From Chloroflexi bacterium RBG_19FT_COMBO_55_16 (GTDB lineage: Bacteria > Chloroflexota > Anaerolineae > Anaerolineales > UBA4823), in NCBI GenBank assembly GCA_001795335.1, contig MGOK01000051.1, forward strand, positions 13,937 through 28,811: a stretch of 14,875 bases of DNA, given 5' to 3'. A program made the position numbers and the translations under genes. Below are positions 1 through 8,288 of this stretch, piece by piece; position 1 is the stretch's first letter, and each line of letters opens with the position of its first letter. Below the pieces are notes generated by a model. That model saw only the letters and a program-made list of their open reading frames with translations, did not search any database and was not told where the DNA came from.

Positions 1-89
1 GGTCGATCAAATCCTCCCTGATTCGTTAACTCACGTTAAATCACCCCTCAATATCATCCGAAAATCATCATAATAGTTTTGTTAGTTAC

Positions 90-118
90 TTGCAATTTAA
101 GGTTAGTTTTGCTATACT
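90..118 (+). promoter_or_regulatory. sigma70-like promoter of the protease gene
   Basis: TTGCAA (90-95) and TATACT (113-118) are separated by exactly 17 bp. The -10 is preceded by TG at 110-111, giving an extended -10 (TGCTATACT). Transcription would start near 125 and give a leader of about 100 nt before the ATG at 224. An 8-bp direct repeat TAGTTTTG occurs at 74-81 and 104-111, thirty bp apart, one copy upstream of the -35 and one in the spacer. It could be an operator, but this is speculative. Confidence 0.65.
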
Positions 119-223
119 ACTGGCCTAAGTACATTTCTATATTGATTGGGGAATAAAATTTCGTTTGGGGCGGCCCTTGGGTATAAAATATTGTCCAATT
201 CCATTCAAATGAGGAGACAGAAG

Positions 224-1876
224 ATGAATACGAGAATATTAAAATCCTTGATTTTGTTAACAGCCTTCGTGCTGGTCGTCGGGCTGGCCTGCGGCTTTAG
301 CATCGGAAGTTCCCCGACGACCGAATCTCCACCGGTCACGAAGCCCCCGCAGACGCAAGAGACGGAGGTTACTAAGCCTAGTCCGGAGGCTCCCAAACCT
401 GAAGTAACCGAAGCACCCGCGAGTGGCGCGGTGGCGAGCCTGGACGAAGCCGAGAAGGCGGTGATCCAGATCGAATCGCAAGGCACTTTCGTCAACCCTG
501 ACTTCACCGTGTCATACAACGCGGCTGGGCGAGGGTCAGGGTTCATCATCGACCAGTCTGGGCTCGCTATTACCAATAATCATGTGGTTACTGGAGCCGC
601 GTTGCTCAAGGTATGGATCGGTGGGGACACCGACCGGACATATAACGCCAAGGTTCTGGGCGTCTCGGAATGCTCGGATTTAGCTGTGATCGATATTGAC
701 GGCGAGGGATTTCCTTACCTGGAGTGGCACGCTGGGCCGATCAGCGTTGGTACGGATGTCTACGCAGCCGGTTTCCCGCTGGGTGAGCCAGAATACACTC
801 TCACCAGAGGCATTGTCTCGAAGGAAGAAGCCGGCGGCGAGACCTCTTGGGCGTCGGTAGATTATGTAATCGAGCATGACGCCACGCTCAACCCCGGCAA
901 CTCTGGTGGGCCACTGCTCGACAAGGATGGCAAGGTAGTTGGCATTAATTACCGCGGCCGGGAGACAAACCAGTACTTCGCCATTGGGCGGGATCTGGCA
1001 ACGAGGGTGGTTGACGAGTTGAAAGGGGGGAAAGATTTAGAAACGTTTGGTGTCAACGGTGAGGCATTCGCCGGCGAAGGCTTCTCAGGTATCTGGGTCT
1101 ACGGTGTCGAATCAGGATCGCCAGCAGACAAGACCGGTCTGACAGGCGGTGACATCATTACGACCCTGGAAAACCTGGTTTTGGCGACGGATGGCACGAT
1201 GGCGGATTACTGCGATATTCTACGCAGTCATAACCCTGGCGATACCCTTAACGTCGAGGTCTTGCGCTACGCCACCCAGGAAGTCCTGACAGGTCAAATC
1301 AATGGACGCAAGCTCGAGACGGCGGTAACTTTTGGGAATACTCTCGATCCAGACGTTGTTGGAAGTGTAGAGGATACAGGTTCTTATTCAGGGTATGTCA
1401 CTGTAACCGATGATTATGGTGCGATCCAGATGGATGTACCCGCCGAGTGGACAGATATCAACGGCGCGTACTGGGAAAGCGATGGTGAGACGATCGGCTC
1501 GGGTATCACAGCTGCTGCGAATATCCAATCCTGGAAAGACAACTGGACCGAGTCCGGTGTTTTCTTTGGAGCTTCCGACGACCTGGCTAAATTGGGCGGG
1601 TATGTTAACCTGCTCGACGTTGAGCGGGATATTTATAGGCAATCTTGCAAGCTCAATGGTCGTTATGATTACGAGGACGCTTTTTACCGTGGAAAGTACG
1701 ATGTTTTCGAAAATTGTGGCAATTCAGGCAATGTCTTCGTTGTCCTTACCGCTGTGCCGAATGACAATTCCCAGGCATTCTTGATCCTGGTTGAGATGCA
1801 ACTCGGCAAAGCAGCCGATTGGGACGCGCTGGACCGGATCCTGGCCACCTTCCAGGTGATAGGGTCATTGCCTTAA
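224..1876 (+). CDS. trypsin-like serine protease with PDZ domain, probable lipoprotein (HtrA/DegP-like)
   Basis: 550 residues from the ATG at 224. I chose this start because GAGGAG (211-216) sits 7 nt before it and because it places a lipoprotein signal directly at the N-terminus: basic MNTR..K, hydrophobic stretch 9-22, then GLAC with Cys23. The open frame continues upstream to 146 without an RBS. A Pro/Thr/Glu-rich stalk (about 30-70) precedes the protease domain. The catalytic triad is visible: His120 in TNNHVV, Asp152 in SDLAV, Ser227 in GNSGGP. A PDZ domain follows (about 280-360; SPADKTGLTGGD is the typical core). The last ~155 residues form a separate domain with Trp, Tyr and paired Cys that I do not recognise. 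By family, it is an extracytoplasmic protein-quality-control or processing protease. The -3 lipobox residue is Gly, which is less usual, so a membrane anchor rather than lipidation is possible. It is monocistronic between its own promoter and terminator. Confidence 0.88.
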   Translation: MNTRILKSLILLTAFVLVVGLACGFSIGSSPTTESPPVTKPPQTQETEVTKPSPEAPKPEVTEAPASGAVASLDEAEKAVIQIESQGTFVNPDFTVSYNAAGRGSGFIIDQSGLAITNNHVVTGAALLKVWIGGDTDRTYNAKVLGVSECSDLAVIDIDGEGFPYLEWHAGPISVGTDVYAAGFPLGEPEYTLTRGIVSKEEAGGETSWASVDYVIEHDATLNPGNSGGPLLDKDGKVVGINYRGRETNQYFAIGRDLATRVVDELKGGKDLETFGVNGEAFAGEGFSGIWVYGVESGSPADKTGLTGGDIITTLENLVLATDGTMADYCDILRSHNPGDTLNVEVLRYATQEVLTGQINGRKLETAVTFGNTLDPDVVGSVEDTGSYSGYVTVTDDYGAIQMDVPAEWTDINGAYWESDGETIGSGITAAANIQSWKDNWTESGVFFGASDDLAKLGGYVNLLDVERDIYRQSCKLNGRYDYEDAFYRGKYDVFENCGNSGNVFVVLTAVPNDNSQAFLILVEMQLGKAADWDALDRILATFQVIGSLP

Positions 1877-1914
1877 GTATCCTAACTTCTCACGGGCCAC
1901 TACCAATAATCACT

Positions 1915-1955
1915 CTCCCGGAGTTGATCCCCGACTCCGGGAGTTCCTTTTTCCC
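1915..1955 (+). terminator. intrinsic terminator of the protease gene
   Basis: Perfect 10-bp stem CTCCCGGAGT (1915-1924) / ACTCCGGGAG (1934-1943) with a 9-nt loop, followed by a pyrimidine tract containing TTTTT (1948-1952). It begins 38 nt after the protease stop. The mirror strand lacks a T-run on its 3' side, so it should act only on + strand transcripts. No clear terminator was found for the convergent gene ending at 2026. Confidence 0.85.
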
Positions 1956-2025
1956 CTACGGTTCTTATCATTCCTCGAATATTCCAAAACCTCCAAGGTC
2001 TTTTAGATTCAAGGTAGCACATGCG

Positions 2026-4950
2026 TTATCGGTCGACGATGAATTCCGTGATGGCTTCGCTAAAGTTTCCCGCCCGGTCGACGGCGCGCACGCGCAGGAC
2101 GTGTCTGCCTAACTCAGCCCTCCACGGTGAGACATAGGGAGGCAATGCTAATGACATGGTCATTCGATCATCGACAAAGAACTCAACAGTCACTAATCCC
2201 AGGTCATCAGTGGCATCTGCTTGCAGGGTAAGCAGCTTCGTCTCTGGAAAAGGTATAATTTCACCGCTTGCCGGAGAACGAATGGAGACTTCGGGAGGCT
2301 GGTTGTCGACCGTCACCTGAATGGTCGCTGTTTCTACGTTTAAGTCGTGATCAACTACCAATAACTGAAGTGTATATAATCCGTTTAATTCGGTCGTATC
2401 CCAGACGGACAGTTGTCCGTTCGCCACTGGAGTATGGACGTCGGCGTCTATCTGAAACCAATTAGCGGGGTTCAATCCCTGGCCGAACTGGAGGTTGAAG
2501 AAGTCAAAATCCTTACCAGCGGCGTGACCTAGAATTGAAACCCGACCTTTTACACTGGAGAACATGGCTGGAGAGGTGATCGCTGCGTTGTTCTCCGGGG
2601 TGATCACCGAATCGATCACATCATATGTTTCTGGCGGAAGTGGCAGGCCAGCTGTTTGCGCCCAGGTTTCAGCTTCTGGAGGTAGCACCAGGTAGACTCT
2701 AGTATCGACCAACTCAGCAGGTGTAAAGGCAGTGGCTAATCTACCGGTTTCGCGGTTGATTTGAAAGGCGCGGAAGAGCGTGTCTGTGTGGGAGGGTTCA
2801 CTACCGAATAAGAACACTTCGTTTACCAAAACTGGACAATCGGCGGTGGGCAACAAACCAGAGGGATCACATACTTGCAGTTGGCTGATGCCGGGAGGGA
2901 TAGTCCATTCCTCGGTTGGTTGGTCCTGGAGGGCATATTGAATCACGGCATGCCACAACCCAGCAGACCACTTTGGAGACACAATCGTTGGAGTTTTCGA
3001 CTCTGGGTTACCCAGCCACACGCCGACGACAAGGTTGGGAGAATATCCAACTGTCCAGGAATCACTCCCATCCACGGTGCGACCGATTTTAGCGCCGGCA
3101 ACCCGACCGATCTCTAACGGGTTTGGGTGGCCAAGGCTCGGCCAACGGGCTGTTTCATCGCTCAAGATATGAGTCACCAAATACGCTAGCTGTGAGCTGA
3201 TCACCGACCGGCGCGTGGTGAGGCATTCACCGATTTCCTGCGAACAGTCTATCCATATTCTTCCCAGGTTATCCTCAACGCGCAGCACGGTTTGAGCATG
3301 CAGCTGAGGGGTTGAATCATCTCTGGCAGAGGGATTGAGCGCCTGTCCTACAAGGACGCCTTGGTTGGCGAAGACGCCATATGCCTGGACAATGTTTAAT
3401 AAGGTTGCCTGACCGCCTTGCAGAGGCAATCGATTGGCCGCTTCTGTGTTGGGTAGCTCGAGGGATGCCAAGCCGAGCTGTTTTGCCATGCTCCAGACTT
3501 GCTCGGGTCCCATCTGCACCAGAACCTGAATTGCAGGCACGAGGTAATCGTTTGCCAGAGCCATGCGTAAACGAACTGGACCATGGAAACGGTCATCAGG
3601 GTTGCGTATATCTGCGAATCCTTCCATCAGGCTGGCCGGGATGTCCCAGAGCAATGAAGCTGGGCTCATCCCGCGAGTGAAGGCGGTCATGTAGATGAAC
3701 GGTGTCAGCAATGATCCAGGCGGGTGGCCTGGCAATCGAGCTGGGTCCTGTCCAGGTGAGACATCCCCTACCATCGCCAGAACCTGACCGCGTGCAGGAT
3801 CCAGGACTACCACGTTGGCGGCCAAATGTATATTAGCGGGGAGACTCTCGCCTGGGAGAGTCGGCAACAAGCGGGAGGCCTGGCAAGGTGTCTGATCCCA
3901 AGTCAGGACTTCGCCTGGCTGAGGGTTTTTCAGGCGATTTAATTGGGTTTCAGTGGCACAGGCAGCCTGTGATTGAAGATCGTAGTCGAGGGTCGTTACC
4001 ACTCTCAATCCACCGCGAGGTAAGCGATAGGGATTAAGGTATGTTCCCAGCTGTTCGAGAACGAGTTTTGTGAAGGCGGGAGCCAGATTTGGGGAAAGCT
4101 CTACCGGCTGTTGGACTATGAGCGCTTGCTGCTTGGCTTGTTCGAATTGTGAGGCAGTGATGAAACCGAGGTCGAACATAGTTTCCAGGAGGCGATCCTT
4201 ACGCTCCAGAGCAGCTTTGGGCGCATCCATGAGATTGAGAACGGGCGTCTCGGCAGCAGCTGCCAGAGCAGCTGCCTCCGCCAGGGTCAGGGAGGTTGCG
4301 GATTTTCCGAAATAGGTGAGCGCGGCGGCGTCAGCGCCATACGCAAACTGGCCGTAGTCAGCGCTGTTCAGGTACCACTCTAAGATTTTCTGACGACCGA
4401 AAATTGTAGTGATCTGTGCAGCCAAAAGCCGTTCCCTGATAGCGCCCCTTAGCCCAGGTGATTCATCCCACATTAACAAGTCTGAAACAAGTTTTTGGGC
4501 CAAGGTGGGATGGTCACCCTGACTGACACCCTGCCAGGAAAAGCCGCCATGGTTCCAGAAATCGGGGTCAGACGAGGCGATCGTCGCCATCGCGAGGAAG
4601 GCAGGAAGATGAATGGGTTGATCCTCGTCTAATGTTAAATATCGCCGTTGTGCTGCGCGTGGATTCTGGAGGGACGCGATCAGGTGCTGGCCTGTGCGGT
4701 CGTAGAGGCGGGTGGGCTGTAACAACAATCCGGAAGGCGGTTCCAATAATAGAGGCAGACTTTCTGGTGAGGGCATGGCGGATGCCAAGCTGGCGTAGAG
4801 GAAAGTACTCCCGATTACGGTGAATACCGCTAGCAAGCAGAGCAGCAAACCAAGGCCAATACCCAATTTTCCAGCCCGGGTGGTTGGGCTTCTGAGGGAT
4901 TTGGCGTGGCGTTGCCGACGCATTTGAATGATCTGGTAAACGGTGGGCAT
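2026..4950 (-). CDS. class A penicillin-binding-protein homologue with degenerate catalytic motifs and C-terminal Ig-like modules
   Basis: 974 residues. Order: basic cytoplasmic tail (1-28), one TM helix (~30-55), glycosyltransferase-51 fold (~75-250), transpeptidase fold (~310-670), linker, two Ig-like modules (~783-880 and ~884-973). Family membership is clear from ILEWYLN..DYGQFAYG..AAALTYFGK (189-216) and SWTVGYSPNLVVGVWLGN (631-648). The GT51 motif ED-x-x-F-x-x-H-x-G reads SDPDFWNHGG, so the catalytic Glu is Ser127; the GSTITQQ motif is reduced to HPTLAQK and the segment before it is shortened. In the transpeptidase, SxxK reads SLLT (Ser413, Thr416), SxN reads DYL (468-470) and KTG reads KIG (621-623). 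The gene is unbroken for 2.9 kb, so it looks maintained rather than decaying. It may be a scaffold or regulator of peptidoglycan synthesis; enzymatic activity seems unlikely. The ATG at 4950 has no Shine-Dalgarno; ATG 4923 is an alternative, also without one. Confidence 0.85.
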   Translation of the reverse strand: MPTVYQIIQMRRQRHAKSLRSPTTRAGKLGIGLGLLLCLLAVFTVIGSTFLYASLASAMPSPESLPLLLEPPSGLLLQPTRLYDRTGQHLIASLQNPRAAQRRYLTLDEDQPIHLPAFLAMATIASSDPDFWNHGGFSWQGVSQGDHPTLAQKLVSDLLMWDESPGLRGAIRERLLAAQITTIFGRQKILEWYLNSADYGQFAYGADAAALTYFGKSATSLTLAEAAALAAAAETPVLNLMDAPKAALERKDRLLETMFDLGFITASQFEQAKQQALIVQQPVELSPNLAPAFTKLVLEQLGTYLNPYRLPRGGLRVVTTLDYDLQSQAACATETQLNRLKNPQPGEVLTWDQTPCQASRLLPTLPGESLPANIHLAANVVVLDPARGQVLAMVGDVSPGQDPARLPGHPPGSLLTPFIYMTAFTRGMSPASLLWDIPASLMEGFADIRNPDDRFHGPVRLRMALANDYLVPAIQVLVQMGPEQVWSMAKQLGLASLELPNTEAANRLPLQGGQATLLNIVQAYGVFANQGVLVGQALNPSARDDSTPQLHAQTVLRVEDNLGRIWIDCSQEIGECLTTRRSVISSQLAYLVTHILSDETARWPSLGHPNPLEIGRVAGAKIGRTVDGSDSWTVGYSPNLVVGVWLGNPESKTPTIVSPKWSAGLWHAVIQYALQDQPTEEWTIPPGISQLQVCDPSGLLPTADCPVLVNEVFLFGSEPSHTDTLFRAFQINRETGRLATAFTPAELVDTRVYLVLPPEAETWAQTAGLPLPPETYDVIDSVITPENNAAITSPAMFSSVKGRVSILGHAAGKDFDFFNLQFGQGLNPANWFQIDADVHTPVANGQLSVWDTTELNGLYTLQLLVVDHDLNVETATIQVTVDNQPPEVSIRSPASGEIIPFPETKLLTLQADATDDLGLVTVEFFVDDRMTMSLALPPYVSPWRAELGRHVLRVRAVDRAGNFSEAITEFIVDR

Positions 4951-4959
4951 GAATAAATT

Positions 4960-5010
4960 CTATATTAAAAAGCCGACAGCGGTACGCCCCCGAGACTGCT
5001 GTCGGCTCAT
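4960..5010 (-). CDS. possible leader peptide (16 codons) upstream of the PBP homologue
   Basis: ATG at 5010-5008 is preceded by GAGGGG (5022-5017 on the - strand) at a 6-nt spacing, and the frame reads MSRQQSRGRTAVGFLI then TAG at 4962-4960. The stop lies 9 nt before the PBP ATG at 4950, which has no Shine-Dalgarno of its own, so the PBP could be translated by reinitiation. The coding sequence runs through both arms of the terminator hairpin, so ribosomes on it would disrupt the hairpin. A chance ORF of this length is quite possible. Confidence 0.35.
   Translation of the reverse strand: MSRQQSRGRTAVGFLI
4966..5007 (-). terminator. intrinsic terminator / attenuator hairpin in the PBP leader
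   Basis: On the - strand, AGCCGACAGC (5007-4998) pairs perfectly with GCTGTCGGCT (4980-4971) around a 17-nt loop and is followed by TTTT and an AT-rich stretch. It ends about 20 nt before the PBP start codon and lies downstream of the candidate PBP promoter (5073-5078). It therefore either ends read-through from recN or attenuates PBP transcription. Confidence 0.75.
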
Positions 5011-5072
5011 GCAGGGCCCCTCTTGCTCTTTCCCCGGAAACCTGCAAGCAAGTGGGCGATTCGATTTCGTTA

Positions 5073-5078
5073 AGTATA
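5073..5078 (-). promoter_or_regulatory. candidate extended -10 promoter for the PBP homologue
   Basis: The - strand reads TGCTATACT with the -10 hexamer TATACT at 5078-5073, the same extended -10 as at the protease gene. No good -35 exists at 16-18 bp spacing (CCGTAT at 17 bp). Predicted transcription start is near 5066, giving a leader of about 115 nt that includes the leader ORF and the attenuator hairpin. It lies about 50 bp beyond the recN stop. Confidence 0.45.
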
Positions 5079-5126
5079 GCACCAATGGGTTGTTAATACG
5101 GTGGCAGATCAGAATCTTCATTATGA

Positions 5127-6863
5127 TCAGGTAGGTTTTGAATCGGTCAATGCCTGCGCCGTCTCAAGCATTTCGCGGGCTGAATGCATCGTAGCCGAGC
5201 TTATTTCTCCCAACATCTGGGCTAATTCCCGGAGGCGGTTTTCATCGCTGAGATCTACTACTGAGGTGATGGTTCGCCCATCCTGGAGATGCTTTTGTAC
5301 TTGTAAATGTTGCTCGCCAAAAGCAGCAAGTTGGGGAAGGTGGGTGATACACAGCACCTGGTGATGGCGCGCCAAGCGCCAAAGCTTGTGACCGACAATA
5401 CTGCCAACCCGACCACCAATCCCTTGGTCGATTTCATCGAAGATCAGCGTGGAGACATTATCGGCGCGTGCCAGGACGTTCTTCAGCGACAACATCAACC
5501 GGGAGGTCTCGCCTCCGGAAGCGATGCGTACGAGCGGTTTCAGCCCCTCCCCTGGATTGGGGGCGATCAGGAATTCCACGCGTTCTAAACCGGTGGCGTC
5601 GAAGGCTACGCGGTGTCCCTCGGTGAGCGGTACTCCGTTTGGGTCGGGTCGTTGCTGGAAATCGATGCTGAATCGAGCGCCGGACATACGGAGATCGGCA
5701 AGTTCAGCCTCCATCTCCTGATTCAATTGTCCTGCAGCTTGTTGGCGTTTTTGGGAAAGCAATTTGCCGCGTTCCCCGAGCACGGCGAGTAAATTAGCCT
5801 CTTGAGTTGCCAGCTCAGCGAGACGCTCGCTGGCTCCCTGGATTGTCTCCATCTGCTGGCGGGCGTTGGCCGCAAAACTCAAGATTGCGGGAATTGAGTC
5901 GCCATATTTACGTTTCAGGTTTTGGATCATGACAAGTCGCTCTTCAACCTGATCCAGCCGCTTTGGGTTAAATTCGATACTCTCGATGTAACCGCGCAAA
6001 CCCCTCGCCAGTTCGGTGAGGCTGGAGAAAGTACCCTGGATGTCCTCCACCAGCCTGGAGCGCGAGGAATCAATCCGAGCCAGGTCTTGCAAGGCATCCA
6101 TAACCTGACCGAGGAGATCGATGGCCGAGGGGGCTTCAGGTGTGCCCTCATCGAGGTTGGTTAAGGCTTGCTGAGCCAGAGAAGCGAGAGACTCGGCATT
6201 AGCCAACCGGGTGCGCTCTGAGAGCAGGTCTTCTTCCTCACCAGGCTGCAGGCGAGCCGATTCGATCTCATTGATTTGATAGCTAAGCAGGTCAATTCTG
6301 CGAGCTGCCTCGCTCTCTTCAAGGCGAAGTTCCTTTATTTCCTTTCGAACGTTCATTAACTGCCGGTAGGTGGCGCTATAAGCGAGGAGCAAATCCTCTG
6401 CATCGGCATAACGGTCGAGCAATCCCAGATGCTCGCGCACCCGTAATAAAGAAAGATGTTCGGATTGCCCGTGAACATCAACAACCAGCTCACCGAGTTC
6501 ACGCAATAGTCCAACGGTGACAGTACGCCCATTAATACGGGCCACACTTCGCCCTTCGAAGCGAATTTCGCGCCCCAGGATGAAATAATCTGGATCGTCA
6601 AGCAACTCTTCGCGCTTGAGGATGGAGTGAACATTTGCGCGCACTGCGGGCGTGACCTGGAAGGTGGCTTCGATGGTAGCATTTTTAGCCCCGCTGCGAA
6701 TCATGCTGACATCGACTCGCCCGCCTAGCAGAGTTTCGACAGCATCGATGATAATCGATTTTCCGGCACCGGTTTCACCGGTAAAGGTAACCAGACCCGG
6801 CTTGAAGAGTAATTCGAGCTGGTCGATGATAGCAAAATTCTCGATGCGTAGTTCAGTGAGCAT
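5127..6863 (-). CDS. recN: DNA repair protein RecN
   Basis: 578 residues, close to the usual RecN length. SMC-like ATPase: Walker A GETGAGKS at 29-36, long coiled-coil arms (~150-370) rich in Glu, Arg and Leu, ABC signature SGGE at 449-452, Walker B LIFDEID at 473-479, and the H-loop region ITHLPQLA (506-513). RecN acts early in recombinational repair of double-strand breaks, holding DNA ends or sister duplexes together, with RecA as the usual partner. It is the last gene of the NAD kinase / zinc-head membrane protein / recN operon, 22 nt after the preceding stop. Its Shine-Dalgarno is weak, which fits translation within an operon. The nadK-recN neighbourhood is also common in other bacterial phyla. 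Confidence 0.96.
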   Translation of the reverse strand: MLTELRIENFAIIDQLELLFKPGLVTFTGETGAGKSIIIDAVETLLGGRVDVSMIRSGAKNATIEATFQVTPAVRANVHSILKREELLDDPDYFILGREIRFEGRSVARINGRTVTVGLLRELGELVVDVHGQSEHLSLLRVREHLGLLDRYADAEDLLLAYSATYRQLMNVRKEIKELRLEESEAARRIDLLSYQINEIESARLQPGEEEDLLSERTRLANAESLASLAQQALTNLDEGTPEAPSAIDLLGQVMDALQDLARIDSSRSRLVEDIQGTFSSLTELARGLRGYIESIEFNPKRLDQVEERLVMIQNLKRKYGDSIPAILSFAANARQQMETIQGASERLAELATQEANLLAVLGERGKLLSQKRQQAAGQLNQEMEAELADLRMSGARFSIDFQQRPDPNGVPLTEGHRVAFDATGLERVEFLIAPNPGEGLKPLVRIASGGETSRLMLSLKNVLARADNVSTLIFDEIDQGIGGRVGSIVGHKLWRLARHHQVLCITHLPQLAAFGEQHLQVQKHLQDGRTITSVVDLSDENRLRELAQMLGEISSATMHSAREMLETAQALTDSKPT

Positions 6864-6885
6864 GCTGCTCTATGCGCCTAATAGT

Positions 6886-7410
6886 TTAGATTCGGATGCC
6901 AGCGAGGCGATAATATACTGCAGAGGTCACGATGAAGAAATAGACTCCCTGCCAGATCAAAGGCAACACAAAACCGAAACCTATCGATCCTCCTGAGAAT
7001 AAATTATTCACCAGCCCCAGCAATATCGGTAAACCGCCTAACGCAACGGCGAGCGCGCTTACCTGGAAGAGTCGCTTCGATCGCCGGCGGCGAATAGCAA
7101 GGCGAATGGCTTCAGCGATGATCACCCCAGCAATCGGGGCGACAAAGAGCGTAAAAAAGCCCAGGTATCTAACCAGTCGGCTGCCAATGTATGACAATGT
7201 TATCGCAACGCCAAAGGCCAGGAGGTAATCATACCACTCAGCAGTTTCAAAACTCTTTTGCTGGTTGCGGACGCAATCCTTACAGCGATAGCCGGTCGGG
7301 GTGAGAATGGCACATTTTGCACAAATGGGCTTTTCGCACCGGTTACAGCGTAAGGTAGTTTCTACATCAGGATGATTAACACAGTAAAGTGTAGGGGGCT
7401 GTAAGCTCAT
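6886..7410 (-). CDS. membrane protein with N-terminal B-box-like zinc-binding head
   Basis: 174 residues. The N-terminus carries a Cys/His array, C10-x2-H13, C22-x2-C25, C30-x2-C33 and C43-x2-C46, enough for two zinc sites, as in B-box-type or zinc-ribbon heads. About four hydrophobic segments follow (~62-80, 83-104, 115-137, 145-167), with a basic RRRRSKR loop (108-114) between the second and third. The start ATG overlaps the NAD kinase stop by four bases (ATGA at 7410-7407), so translation is coupled. The zinc head should be cytoplasmic by the positive-inside rule. I recognise the architecture as frequent in Chloroflexota and Actinobacteria, but no function is established to my knowledge. 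Its place between NAD kinase and recN is not by itself informative about its role. Confidence 0.8.
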   Translation of the reverse strand: MSLQPPTLYCVNHPDVETTLRCNRCEKPICAKCAILTPTGYRCKDCVRNQQKSFETAEWYDYLLAFGVAITLSYIGSRLVRYLGFFTLFVAPIAGVIIAEAIRLAIRRRRSKRLFQVSALAVALGGLPILLGLVNNLFSGGSIGFGFVLPLIWQGVYFFIVTSAVYYRLAGIRI

Positions 7411-8279
7411 CGAGAATTACCTGTGGAAGGATTTTGATTCATATGGGGAGTGAGGTTACGGTAAAAATATCCAGGGTCTTGGAAACGAATGAATTTTAAG
7501 GAATGGTGGCTGGCGAACACCTTTACACAATCCCCATCTACCAGCTCGATCGGCAATTGTCCATCGATGCTAAGCACCGCTTGGTGAGCAGTGTGGACGA
7601 CGATGCTCACCGAAGAACCCTCAGCAAACACGATGGCACGATCGATTGAAAGATGGGGAGCGATCGGGACAAGTAAAATTGTGCGCAGTTCCGGAGGCAG
7701 GATCGGCCCGCCGACTGCCAGGGCATAGGCGGTAGAACCGGTGGGTGTGGAGGCGATCAAGCCATCTGCGACGTAGGTGGTGAGGAAGCGACCATCGACG
7801 CTGGTTTCCAGATGCACCGGGCGCACGAAGTTGCCCCGGCTAACGACGGCCTCATTAACAATATCCCAATTTCCAAGCATCTCCCCGGCACGGGATCGTT
7901 CCGCGCACAGCATCATCCGGTTTTCTATCCAAAAATCACCACTCAGCAGGCGGGGTAAGGTTTCCCGCCATTGTTTTTGCTGGATTTCCATAAGAAAACC
8001 GAAGCGTCCCATATTAATCCCCAGTATAGGCACGCCATTCGGCCCACACAAGTGACCGGCGCGCAACATTGTGCCATCACCGCCCAGGGCGATCACCACA
8101 TCACATCTTTTCGATTCCACCTGGCGGCGAATTCTTTGGTCGTTCAACAATCCGTGGGAAACGTGCAGACCGTATTCCTGCAAGAAGGCCGCGATAGTTG
8201 CGGCCTCCGGGACAGCTTCGGGAATCTGTGGGTGAGCGAGGATAGCGATGCGTTGGATGGTTGTATCTTTTTCAGTCAT
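7407..8279 (-). CDS. nadK: NAD kinase
   Basis: 290 residues. Phosphorylates NAD+ to NADP+ (ATP or polyphosphate donor) in the cytosol. Motifs: GGDGT at 66-70 with the catalytic Asp68, GINMGRFGFL (87-96), NE at 142-143, ADGLIASTPTGSTAYALAVGGP (171-192) for NAD binding, and SIDGQ (237-241). Length is typical. First gene of the operon with the zinc-head membrane protein (4-bp ATGA overlap) and recN. No Shine-Dalgarno precedes the ATG at 8279, whereas TATAAT ends only 9 nt before it, which points to a leaderless transcript. Confidence 0.95.
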   Translation of the reverse strand: MTEKDTTIQRIAILAHPQIPEAVPEAATIAAFLQEYGLHVSHGLLNDQRIRRQVESKRCDVVIALGGDGTMLRAGHLCGPNGVPILGINMGRFGFLMEIQQKQWRETLPRLLSGDFWIENRMMLCAERSRAGEMLGNWDIVNEAVVSRGNFVRPVHLETSVDGRFLTTYVADGLIASTPTGSTAYALAVGGPILPPELRTILLVPIAPHLSIDRAIVFAEGSSVSIVVHTAHQAVLSIDGQLPIELVDGDCVKVFASHHSLKFIRFQDPGYFYRNLTPHMNQNPSTGNSR

Positions 8280-8288
8280 GTGACTTGT

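Noticed and set aside
146..223. 26-codon N-terminal extension of the protease
   Set aside because: It lacks a Shine-Dalgarno and would bury the signal peptide; the start at 224 has GAGGAG at 7 nt.
1819..2112. 97-codon open frame on the + strand after the protease
   Set aside because: It overlaps the protease end, the terminator and the 3' end of the PBP gene, with no ribosome site or motif.
4568..5047. 159-codon open frame on the - strand overlapping the PBP start
   Set aside because: It runs out of frame over the PBP coding sequence and leader, begins at TTG without a ribosome site, and its sequence is Arg/His/Pro/Ser-rich with no domain, typical of a shadow frame.
5117..5130. Small GATCA/TGATC inverted repeat after recN as a terminator
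   Set aside because: Only 5 bp with no T-run; too weak to call.
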